DNA of 64,000 nt. Origin: CAVQRB01 sp963715055 (lineage in GTDB: Bacteria; Pseudomonadota; Alphaproteobacteria; Rhodobacterales; Rhodobacteraceae). The notes under the pieces are model-generated. The model saw only the letters and a program-made list of their open reading frames with translations. It was not told where the DNA came from and ran no database searches. Of this stretch, positions 44,771-52,305 are shown one piece after another. Position 1 is the stretch's first letter; every line of letters begins with the position of its first letter. The DNA lies in contig CAVQRB010000018.1 of the NCBI GenBank assembly GCA_963715055.1, positions 310,001 through 374,000 on the forward strand, read 5' to 3'. The translations under genes and the position numbers were made by a program.

Positions 44771-45256
44771 TCAATGGTCCGACCAACCGGACGGGCGCTT
44801 GGTATCGTTCTTTTCGGGCGCAACTTCGATGTAATCTCCTTCGATCACCTCGCCTTGACCGGGAGTCCGCCTTGGTTGCTGGGGCGCAGGTCCCGATTGT
44901 ACTGTATGAAGCTGAATGCGGGCCCTTACCGCGTCCAGAAGCGCCGCGCGAACGCCGGGTACGAGCAGCAGAAATCCGATCGAATCCGTGAAAAACCCCG
45001 GCGTGAGCAGCAGCGCACCTGAGAAAAGGATCATCGCCCCGTGGGCAAGCGGTTCTGTCGGATCGCGCAGATCGGAAAAGGAGTTGCGCAATTGGTTGAG
45101 CGTCGACAGCCCCTGTTGCCGCACCAGCCAGGTCCCGATGATCGCCGTTATGACAACGGTGACAAGCGTCCAGCCGAGCCCTATTGCCCCGCCGATCTGT
45201 ATGAAAAGCGCGATTTCGATAAGCGGTACAGCCAGAAAGGCGACAAACAGCCACAT
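44771..45256 (-). CDS. fxsA: FxsA family membrane protein
   Basis: A 161-aa protein with N-terminal transmembrane helices (LFVAFLAVPLIEIALFIQIGG; VTVVITAIIGTWLVRQQG; ALLLTPGFFTDSIGFLLLVP) typical of FxsA/UPF0716. The C-terminal 50 residues are hydrophilic and proline-rich. FxsA alleviates phage T7 exclusion by F plasmids in E. coli, but its normal role is unclear. The fxsA-secB pair divergent from timA is a common alphaproteobacterial layout. Confidence 0.9.
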   Translation of the reverse strand: MWLFVAFLAVPLIEIALFIQIGGAIGLGWTLVTVVITAIIGTWLVRQQGLSTLNQLRNSFSDLRDPTEPLAHGAMILFSGALLLTPGFFTDSIGFLLLVPGVRAALLDAVRARIQLHTVQSGPAPQQPRRTPGQGEVIEGDYIEVAPEKNDTKRPSGWSDH

Positions 45257-45361
45257 ATTGGGTCTTCCTTTCGCGGGTTGTGGAGTGGACTTGACCCCGC
45301 CCGACCCCTACATAGAGGCTTGTACGGATAATTTCCATAATCTGCCCGACATGAGGTCAAC
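45257..45361. promoter_or_regulatory. Divergent promoter region of fxsA-secB and timA-mltA-smr
   Basis: A 105-bp gap between the two divergent operons. It should contain both promoters; I could not assign exact elements. Confidence 0.4.
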
Positions 45362-46021
45362 ATGAATTCGCCCCTGATACAGCTTCTGGTGCTCGCAGGC
45401 ATTGCCGTTTTTCTGATACTGCGCCTGAAGAATGTTCTGGGCACCCGCGAAGGTTTCGAAAAACCGCCCGCACCGACGCCGATCTCTGACAGATCCGCCG
45501 CGCGCGACTTCGAGGTGATCGAAGGTGGCCCCGACCTCGACATCGTGGATCATGTGGATGACGGCAGCCCCGCCGCCCGGGCGCTGGCCGAGATGAAACG
45601 CATCGAGCCGTCCTTCAACGTGACCGATTTTCTTGCCGGGGCGCGCGGTGCCTATGAGATGATTGTCATGGGCTATGAAAATGGCGAGCTCTCACAGATC
45701 CAGCCTTTCCTGGCCGAAGACATCTACGAGTCCTTTGTGGACGGTGTTGCCGCGCGCGAGGACCAAGGACTGAGCATCGAGGCCAATTTCATCGGCGTTC
45801 GGGAACTGAAGCTGCTGGATGCAACACTGGACCCGGAAACCAACGAGGCCGAGCTCACCATCCGCTTCGTTGCCGAGCTGGTCTCGGCGGTCCGCAATGC
45901 CGAAGGCGAGATCATCGAAGGCAGCACGACGGACGTGAAACGCCAGAAGGACACATGGATTTTCGCACGGGCCATGGGCTCGGACGATCCGAACTGGCAA
46001 CTCGTCTCAACCGACGCTTGA
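45362..46021 (+). CDS. Tim44/TimA family protein
   Basis: A 219-aa protein with one N-terminal membrane helix (LIQLLVLAGIAVFLILRL) and a C-terminal Tim44-like domain (FNVTDFLAGARGAYEMIVMG, FLAEDIYESFVDGV, VKRQKDTWIFARAMGSDDPNWQL). Mitochondrial Tim44 anchors the import motor; bacterial TimA homologues may link envelope or export processes, but their role is unsettled. The gene pairs with mltA downstream, whose start overlaps its stop. Confidence 0.9.
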   Translation: MNSPLIQLLVLAGIAVFLILRLKNVLGTREGFEKPPAPTPISDRSAARDFEVIEGGPDLDIVDHVDDGSPAARALAEMKRIEPSFNVTDFLAGARGAYEMIVMGYENGELSQIQPFLAEDIYESFVDGVAAREDQGLSIEANFIGVRELKLLDATLDPETNEAELTIRFVAELVSAVRNAEGEIIEGSTTDVKRQKDTWIFARAMGSDDPNWQLVSTDA

Positions 46022-47055
46022 GAAGTCTTGCCGCAGCGATCCTTTGCGCGGGAGCCGTGATCATGTCAGTCGCGGCCCGTGCCGAAACGCAGGTCAGCCT
46101 CCTGACTTTCGATGCGCTCGACGGTTGGGCCGAGGACGATCACGCGGCCGCTCTGGCGACTTTTCAGAATACCTGTCTCGATCTCAAGGACCCCGATTGG
46201 CGTGCCGTCTGCGCATACGCAACCTCTAAGCCGGACCCACGTAGCTTCTTTGAACTGCTGTTTCGCCCGGTTCTGGTCGAGGATGGGCAGGAGGCACTTT
46301 TCACCGGCTACTTCGAGCCGGAACTGGATGCTTCGTTGCGCCCTTCCGCGCGCTACCGCTATCCCGTCTACGCAATGCCCGACGAGGCAAAGGTCATCAC
46401 CCCCTGGTACACCCGGCGACAGATCCTTGAAGAGGGAAAGCTCGACGGCAGGGGTCTGGAAATCGCCTGGGTCGATGATCCGGTGGAATTGTTTTTTCTG
46501 CAAATCCAGGGATCCGGGCGGCTGAAACTGCCGGGCGGGCGGATGCTGCGCGTGGGCTATGCCGGGACCAATGGTCAGCCCTACAAATCGGTCGGCGTCG
46601 AACTCATCCGTCTGGGCATCTTCGAGCCGCATGAAGTCAGCGCTACGGTCATCAAGAACTGGGTACGGCAGAATCCGGGCGCCGGGGAGGAAATGCTGAT
46701 GCACAATCCTTCCTATGTCTTTTTCCGCGAGGTGAGTGAAGTGCCCGCCGACCGCGGCCCGCTCGGTGCGATGAACCGGTCGGTCACACCCTTGCGAAGC
46801 ATCGCCGTCGATCCTGCGTTCGTGCCGCTCGGTGCGCCGGTCTGGATCGAGAAGGATGGGCGGGATCCGATGCGGCGGTTGATGATCGCGCAGGATACCG
46901 GCTCCGCGATTAAAGGTGCGCAGCGCGCGGATGTGTTTTTCGGAACCGGGGATGCGGCGGGTCGGGTGGCCGGAACCCTGCGCGATCCGGGGCGCATGGT
47001 CGTCCTGCTGCCGATCCAGCGGGCCTATGCCATGCTGACCGAGGGCCCGTCGTGA
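46018..47055 (+). CDS. mltA: Membrane-bound lytic murein transglycosylase A (MltA)
   Basis: About 345 aa with a signal peptide (MRSLAAAILCAGAVIMSVAARA). MltA marks are FTGYFEPELDASLRPS, FFLQIQGSGRL, RVGYAGTNGQPYKSVG and the C-terminal 3D block LMIAQDTGSAIKG with the catalytic Asp. It cleaves glycan strands of peptidoglycan. The TTG at 46018 overlaps the timA stop by 4 bp (TTGA) and puts a proper signal at the N-terminus; the open frame upstream to 45955 lacks one. Confidence 0.91.
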   Translation: MRSLAAAILCAGAVIMSVAARAETQVSLLTFDALDGWAEDDHAAALATFQNTCLDLKDPDWRAVCAYATSKPDPRSFFELLFRPVLVEDGQEALFTGYFEPELDASLRPSARYRYPVYAMPDEAKVITPWYTRRQILEEGKLDGRGLEIAWVDDPVELFFLQIQGSGRLKLPGGRMLRVGYAGTNGQPYKSVGVELIRLGIFEPHEVSATVIKNWVRQNPGAGEEMLMHNPSYVFFREVSEVPADRGPLGAMNRSVTPLRSIAVDPAFVPLGAPVWIEKDGRDPMRRLMIAQDTGSAIKGAQRADVFFGTGDAAGRVAGTLRDPGRMVVLLPIQRAYAMLTEGPS

Positions 47056-47642
47056 CCCGTCGCAGGCTGGCACCCGAAGAGCTTGAACTCTGGAAAAAAG
47101 TGACCGAGCGCACGGAACGGATGCACCAGCGGCGCAGCTTCGATCCCGATGCCTACGCGGTACCCGCCAAACCCAAACCTTCTACTCCGCTCGCCATGCC
47201 GACTGCGGATGGAAAGACGCCCCCGCGGCCCCCGGCGCGCAAGGTGGAATTCGATCTCGTCTCGCCCGTAGCCGACAGGTTGCGCAAGGCGCCCGTGCAG
47301 ATGGACAAGAAGACCTTCGCGAAGATGGCGCGCGGCAAGCTGAAACCCGACGCCCGGATCGACCTGCACGGAATGACGCTGGACCGCGCTCATGGGGTGC
47401 TCAACCGTTTCATCTTCGACGCCCATGCCTCGGGAAAGCGGCTGGTTCTGGTCATCACCGGGAAAGGCAAGGACCGCGACGAAGGCGGTCCCATCCCAGT
47501 ACGATACGGTGTGCTGCGCCACCAGGTACCGCATTGGCTGAGTATCCCGCCGCTGGCTTCGGTCGTGATGCAGGTCAATCCCGCGCACCTGCGTCATGGC
47601 GGTGGTGGCGCCTATTACGTTTATCTCAAGCGGCCGAAGTAG
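47052..47642 (+). CDS. Smr/MutS2-like endonuclease domain protein
   Basis: A 196-aa protein. The N-terminal half is basic and proline-rich, and the C-terminal half is an Smr domain with DLHGMTLDRAHGVLNRFI, VLVITGKGKDRDEGG and HGGGGAYYVYL. The domain has nicking or RNA-cleaving activity in characterised members. The GTG start overlaps mltA by 4 bp. The end overlaps the convergent MFS gene by 17 bp. Confidence 0.9.
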   Translation: MTRRRLAPEELELWKKVTERTERMHQRRSFDPDAYAVPAKPKPSTPLAMPTADGKTPPRPPARKVEFDLVSPVADRLRKAPVQMDKKTFAKMARGKLKPDARIDLHGMTLDRAHGVLNRFIFDAHASGKRLVLVITGKGKDRDEGGPIPVRYGVLRHQVPHWLSIPPLASVVMQVNPAHLRHGGGGAYYVYLKRPK

Positions 47643-48852
47643 GAAGGTCGCGCTGGTAGCGCCAGATGCCCAGACCCGCGAGAGCCGCGCCCACCAGGTA
47701 GAAGGCGGCCATGGGGACCATCTGCTGTGGAAAATCGATGCCATAGTCGATCAGGGCTCCGGTAATCCCCGGCCCGATGGCCGATCCGAAGACCATGAGC
47801 GCCGCCGCCGCGGACTTGATCGCCCCGAGATGCCGCGTGCCATAGAAGACTGCCCAGAAGGCCGTCGTTGCCGTCCCGTGCATCGCCTGCCCGATACCGA
47901 AGATCACAAGTGCAATACCAGCGGCAAAGATCGACTGGGCCTGCGACAGCAACAGGAATGACAAGGCAAAGGGCAGCAATTGGAATGGCACCACCCATTT
48001 CACGCCGAAGCGATCTACCGCCCATCCGGCGATGAAGGTAAAGGCGATCGTGGACAACGTATAGAACGGCAGCAGGGAGACGAAGGCGACAAGGCTCCAC
48101 CCTTTCACCTCTGTCAGATGCACCTGCTGGAAAAATAGCGCCGTGCCCCAGGCAGGTGGCCCGAGAAGCAGGGGGATCAGCACATAGAAGAGCGGATGGT
48201 GCAGCATGTCGCCACGCGACCAGTGGCGCCCACCCATGCCGAGGCTTTCATTGCTTTCGGACATGGATTGCGGCGTGCGTTCCTGCCGCAGCAGAAGTTG
48301 TATGACCGGGATTGTCAACAGGACCATAACGGCCGCGAGCACCCACAACTCGCGCCAGCCGATCACTGCGAGCAAGGCTACGAAAGTGACGGGAAGCAAG
48401 GCCTGTCCTGCGGCGAACCCCATGGAGGCGATTGAAATCGCACGTCCCCGCGCGGCCACGAACCAGCGCGCCATCGCCACATAGGCAAGCTCCGACATCA
48501 GCCCCTGACCGAAGAGCCGCAGTGCATAGATCACGACGACAAGCAGAGCCCAATGCGTCACGGTCGCCATTGCAAGACAGGCCGCGGCCAGAAGCACCAT
48601 CACCCAGACCGACAGCAGCCGCACGCGATGGCGGTCGGTCAGAACCCCGGCCCAGATCATCGTCGCCGCCGAAATCGTTGTGCCAAGCGTGTAGATTGCG
48701 CCCCACTGCCCGTCCGTCAGGCCGAAGTCGCGCATGATGTCGCCCGCAAAAAGCGCAATGAAGAACGTCTGCCCGTAGGAGGACGAGAACGACAACAGGA
48801 ACCCCGCCAGCAGGAACAGCCGGTTGTCAAAGAGGAAGCGCAGATAGCCCAT
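47626..48852 (-). CDS. MFS transporter
   Basis: A 408-aa protein with about 12 hydrophobic helices. The first loop has GVLTDRHRVRLLS, matching the MFS loop 2-3 signature, and the second half has FIAGWAVDRFGVKWV, its repeat. The substrate is unknown. It stands alone between smr (convergent) and hslU, which lies 38 bp upstream on the same strand. Confidence 0.88.
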   Translation of the reverse strand: MGYLRFLFDNRLFLLAGFLLSFSSSYGQTFFIALFAGDIMRDFGLTDGQWGAIYTLGTTISAATMIWAGVLTDRHRVRLLSVWVMVLLAAACLAMATVTHWALLVVVIYALRLFGQGLMSELAYVAMARWFVAARGRAISIASMGFAAGQALLPVTFVALLAVIGWRELWVLAAVMVLLTIPVIQLLLRQERTPQSMSESNESLGMGGRHWSRGDMLHHPLFYVLIPLLLGPPAWGTALFFQQVHLTEVKGWSLVAFVSLLPFYTLSTIAFTFIAGWAVDRFGVKWVVPFQLLPFALSFLLLSQAQSIFAAGIALVIFGIGQAMHGTATTAFWAVFYGTRHLGAIKSAAAALMVFGSAIGPGITGALIDYGIDFPQQMVPMAAFYLVGAALAGLGIWRYQRDLPTSAA

Positions 48853-48890
48853 GGGCCAGCTTTTGCAGGCGCGCGCCGGATTGGAAAGCC

Positions 48891-50198
48891 CTAAAGAACG
48901 TAGCGGCTGAGGTCGGTGGAGCGGGACAACTCGCCGAGGTTTTTCTCAACGAAATCCGCGTCCACGACGATTGCCTCTCCCCCCCTGTCGGGCGCGTTGA
49001 AGGACAATTCCTCGAAAACCCGCTCCATCACCGTGTAAAGTCGCCGCGCGCCGATGTTCTCGACGGATTGGTTGACCTCTGCCGCGATCCGCGCCAGCGA
49101 CGCGATCCCGTCCTCGGTGAAGCTCACGTCCACGGACTCGGTCCCCATCAGGGCGGTGTATTGAAGTGTCAGCGCGTTGTCGGTTTCCGTCAGGATCCGG
49201 ACGAAATCCTGCTCGGTCAGCGCGCGCAACTCCACCCGGATCGGCAGGCGGCCCTGAAGCTCGGGCAGAAGGTCCGAGGGCTTGGCGATGTGGAAAGCGC
49301 CCGAAGCGATGAAGAGGATGTGATCGGTCTTCACCGGCCCGTGTTTCGTGCTTACCGTTGTGCCTTCGATCAGCGGCAGCAGGTCGCGCTGTACCCCTTC
49401 CCGACTGACGTCGGCGCCGCGTGCGTCCGACCGGGCGCAAACCTTGTCGATCTCGTCGAGAAAGACGATCCCGTTCTGCTCCACCGCCTCGATCGCGGCG
49501 CGCGTCACGGTTTCATCGTCCAGCAGCTTGTCCGCCTCCTCCCCGATCAGGATTTCGTAGCTTTGCGCCACCGTCAGGCGTTTGCGGGTCTTGCGCCCAC
49601 CAAGCGCCTTGCCGAACAGATCGCCCAGATTGAGCATGCCCATGTTGCCGCCGGGCTGTCCGGGGATATCCATCATCGGGAACGGGTTCGAGGTATCTGC
49701 GATTTCCAGCTCGATTTCGGTATCGTCGAGCTCGCCGGATTTCAGCTTCTTGCGAAACATTTCGCGGGTGCCTTCGCGCGCGTCCTCGCCGGCAATCGCG
49801 CTGATCACCCGGTCTTCGGCGGCCATTCGCGCGCTGGTCTTCACGTCTTCGCGCATATGCTCGCGCACCATCGTGATGGCGCTGTCCACGAGGTCGCGGA
49901 TGATCTGCTCCACATCCCGCCCGACATAGCCCACTTCGGTGAACTTGGTCGCCTCCACCTTCAGGAACGGCGCGCGGGCCAGTTTCGCAAGGCGGCGGCT
50001 GATCTCGGTCTTGCCGACGCCGGTGGGCCCGATCATCAGGATGTTTTTCGGATAGACCTCCTCGCGCAGATCATCGCTCAGCTGTTTTCGCCGCCAGCGG
50101 TTGCGCAGGGCGACAGCGACGGCCCGCTTGGCATCGCTTTGGCCAATGATGAAACGGTCGAGTTCGGAGACGATTTCGCGCGGCGTGAGATCGGTCAT
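48891..50198 (-). CDS. hslU: ATP-dependent protease ATPase subunit HslU
   Basis: A 435-aa AAA+ unfoldase that feeds HslV. Walker A MIGPTGVGKTEISRRL, pore motif EVGYVGRDVEQI, Walker B GIVFLDEIDKVC and the C-terminal sequence ending DLSRYVL, which docks into HslV, are all present. It is separated from hslV by a membrane-protein gene, 12 bp away. Confidence 0.97.
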   Translation of the reverse strand: MTDLTPREIVSELDRFIIGQSDAKRAVAVALRNRWRRKQLSDDLREEVYPKNILMIGPTGVGKTEISRRLAKLARAPFLKVEATKFTEVGYVGRDVEQIIRDLVDSAITMVREHMREDVKTSARMAAEDRVISAIAGEDAREGTREMFRKKLKSGELDDTEIELEIADTSNPFPMMDIPGQPGGNMGMLNLGDLFGKALGGRKTRKRLTVAQSYEILIGEEADKLLDDETVTRAAIEAVEQNGIVFLDEIDKVCARSDARGADVSREGVQRDLLPLIEGTTVSTKHGPVKTDHILFIASGAFHIAKPSDLLPELQGRLPIRVELRALTEQDFVRILTETDNALTLQYTALMGTESVDVSFTEDGIASLARIAAEVNQSVENIGARRLYTVMERVFEELSFNAPDRGGEAIVVDADFVEKNLGELSRSTDLSRYVL

Positions 50199-50210
50199 GT
50201 CAGTCCTTTG

Positions 50211-51275
50211 TCAGTAAGAGGGAGGCAGGCGATGGCGCGGGATGAACGCTGGCATAGCCGCCATCAGGCGGGCGCGGATTCGTTCCCAGCGCGCGCCCAG
50301 AAAAAGCAGGGCCGCGCCAAGCGCGAGCACTGTGAAAACCGCCCCTTCGCCCTTGAACAGGGTCGATGTGAGCACCACGGTATAGCCGATGGCGGCGATC
50401 AGGAAGGAGCGCCGGTCGATCACGATGGCGATGATCGCGATGACCAGGAGTACCGCTGCAAGCAGGGCGTTCGACAGGGCTGTTCCTGTGCTCAGAAGGG
50501 TCAAGGCGACCGTGTTTACGAGCGCCGGTGCGGCGACGACGTGAAGCCAGAAGCCGTTGGCCGCCCGGCGCGTGACCCGGTGCGGGTCCGACATGTCGAA
50601 GGCCATGGCGATGGCAAAAACGACAATGCCAAGGATCAGCGTGATGATGGCGAAAGGCCCATCCGCTGACAAAAGGAAGAGATCGCGAAACGTGCCGGGC
50701 GAGCCATGGGCATTTGCGGCCACCATGATCAGCGTGAGAAAGGTTCCCAGCGCGATCAGCGCAAGAGCGAAGGGCACGCGGAACCTTACCCAGTAGATCG
50801 CCAGCGCAAGGGTCGCCAGACCAAGTGGCAGCGGCACGGTCGTGTTGTCCCCTTGGGCGATCATGAAGACTTCCGACAGGCCGCCGGAGAATGCGTAGAA
50901 AGCATTGGCGGCGAACATCACCGACAGGGCGATGGCGGGTGCCACCATGCGACGGTTCCGGATGAAATATTCCGACAGGAGCCACAAGACGGCGGCCGCC
51001 ACGAGGCCGGTGAACACGGTCAAAGTGCGCAGGCCAGAGAGATTGTCGAACAGCAGCAGCGAGACAACGCCCGCCCATCCAGAAGCCAGGATCGCCATGC
51101 CGACCACGATGAAAATCTCGTTGAAGCCCCGGAAAAGCTCGAAGGGTTCGTCGCCCGGCTCAAGGCTTTCGCGCGCGCCCTTGCGCGCATCGGCAAGGTT
51201 GATGAGCGCCACCGCCTGCGCTTCGGTCAGAATTCCGGCGCTGACGGAAGCGCGGAGATCGTCTCGCTCGATCAT
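50211..51275 (-). CDS. Multi-pass membrane protein between hslV and hslU, unknown function
   Basis: A 354-aa protein. The first about 55 residues are soluble (SAGILTEAQAVALINLADA, then acidic EPGDEPFELF), followed by about nine hydrophobic segments through residue 330 and a basic C-terminus (RWERIRARLMAA, RHRLPP). The N-terminal helical piece recalls DUF2157-type proteins, but I cannot assign it firmly. It overlaps hslV by 4 bp and ends 12 bp before hslU, so it must be co-expressed with the protease. No function is known. Confidence 0.75.
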   Translation of the reverse strand: MIERDDLRASVSAGILTEAQAVALINLADARKGARESLEPGDEPFELFRGFNEIFIVVGMAILASGWAGVVSLLLFDNLSGLRTLTVFTGLVAAAVLWLLSEYFIRNRRMVAPAIALSVMFAANAFYAFSGGLSEVFMIAQGDNTTVPLPLGLATLALAIYWVRFRVPFALALIALGTFLTLIMVAANAHGSPGTFRDLFLLSADGPFAIITLILGIVVFAIAMAFDMSDPHRVTRRAANGFWLHVVAAPALVNTVALTLLSTGTALSNALLAAVLLVIAIIAIVIDRRSFLIAAIGYTVVLTSTLFKGEGAVFTVLALGAALLFLGARWERIRARLMAAMPAFIPRHRLPPSY

Positions 51276-51829
51276 CCGCCGATCTTTTCGACCGTCAGGT
51301 TGCCGTTGGTATAGACGCAGATGTCGGCAGCAATCGCCATGGCGGCGCGGGCGATGTCTTCTGCGTCACGGTCGCTGTCCATCAATGCGCGCGCCGCCGC
51401 CAGCGCAAAGTTCCCGCCCGACCCGATCGCGGCGACACCATGTTCGGGCTCCAGCACGTCGCCCGCGCCGGTGATCACGAAGATGTCCTTGCCGTCCGAG
51501 ACAATCAGCATGGCTTCGAGTTTCTGCAGGTATTTGTCCGTGCGCCAGTCCTTGGCCAACTCGACGCTGGCGCGGGCGAGTTGTCCGGGTGTCGCCTCCA
51601 GCTTGGCCTCGAGGCGTTCGAGCAGCGTGAAGGCATCCGCGGTTGATCCCGCGAAGCCTGCGACCACGTCGAAACCGCCTGGGCTCAGCCTGCGCACCTT
51701 GCGCGCCGTGCCCTTGATGACGGTCTGGCCGAGCGAGACCTGCCCGTCACCTGCGATGACCACATGGCCGCCTTTCTTGACGCCGATGATGGTCGTGCCA
51801 TGCCAGCCGGGGAATGCGTCTTCCGCCAT
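51272..51829 (-). CDS. hslV: ATP-dependent protease subunit HslV
   Basis: A 185-aa proteasome-like peptidase. The mature N-terminal threonine should be Thr12 (HGTTIIGVKKGGHVVIAGDG), so an 11-residue leader must be removed. FVITGAGDVLEPEHGVAAIGSGGNF and the AFTLLERLEAKLE block follow. ATG 51829 with AAAGGAGCAG is used; the longer open frame is not. It overlaps the downstream membrane-protein gene by 4 bp. Confidence 0.96.
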   Translation of the reverse strand: MAEDAFPGWHGTTIIGVKKGGHVVIAGDGQVSLGQTVIKGTARKVRRLSPGGFDVVAGFAGSTADAFTLLERLEAKLEATPGQLARASVELAKDWRTDKYLQKLEAMLIVSDGKDIFVITGAGDVLEPEHGVAAIGSGGNFALAAARALMDSDRDAEDIARAAMAIAADICVYTNGNLTVEKIGG

Positions 51830-51900
51830 GATCTGCTCCTTTGTCCGGCCTTTTATATGGCGTGCCGCGCGCCGAGGCACAAGAACCCGTGCGGAGAACG

Positions 51901-51930
51901 AAAAAAGGCGCCCTGCCGGGGCGCCCTTTA
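51901..51930 (-). terminator. Rho-independent terminator downstream of trxA
   Basis: On the minus strand GGGCGCC (51921-51927 region) pairs with GGCGCCC, with a one-base bulge, and is followed by six T residues at 51901-51906. It closes the regB-to-trxA run and separates it from hslV. Confidence 0.85.
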
Positions 51931-51949
51931 GTTCAAGATCTGAATGGTG

Positions 51950-52270
51950 TCAGATCGAGGATTCGATCCAGCTTTGCAGCGCGGCCTTGGGGCGCGCACC
52001 TGCCATGTTGGAGACGACTTTACCGTCCTTGAAGATGAAAAGCGCCGGGATGCCGCGCACGCCCATCTGTGCGGGCGAGTTGGGATTGCTGTCCACATCG
52101 ACCTTCACGATCTTGACCTTGCCTTTCATCTCGGCGGCAAGCTCTTCGAGCGCCGGGCCGATCTGCTTGCAGGGTCCGCACCATTCGGCCCAGAAATCCA
52201 CCACAACGGGGATGTCCGAATTCTTCACTTCTGCGTCGAATGTGTCGTCGGTGACGGCGAGCGTGGCCAT
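51950..52270 (-). CDS. trxA: Thioredoxin TrxA
   Basis: A 106-aa thioredoxin with active site DFWAEWCGPCKQIGP and the cis-Pro region GVRGIPALFIFKDGK. It reduces protein disulfides in the cytoplasm with thioredoxin reductase. It is the last gene of the leftward run, 35 bp after addA and before a strong terminator. Confidence 0.97.
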   Translation of the reverse strand: MATLAVTDDTFDAEVKNSDIPVVVDFWAEWCGPCKQIGPALEELAAEMKGKVKIVKVDVDSNPNSPAQMGVRGIPALFIFKDGKVVSNMAGARPKAALQSWIESSI

Positions 52271-52305
52271 GTCGTTCTCCTGCGTGATGAGCCTGAGGGA
52301 TGAAC

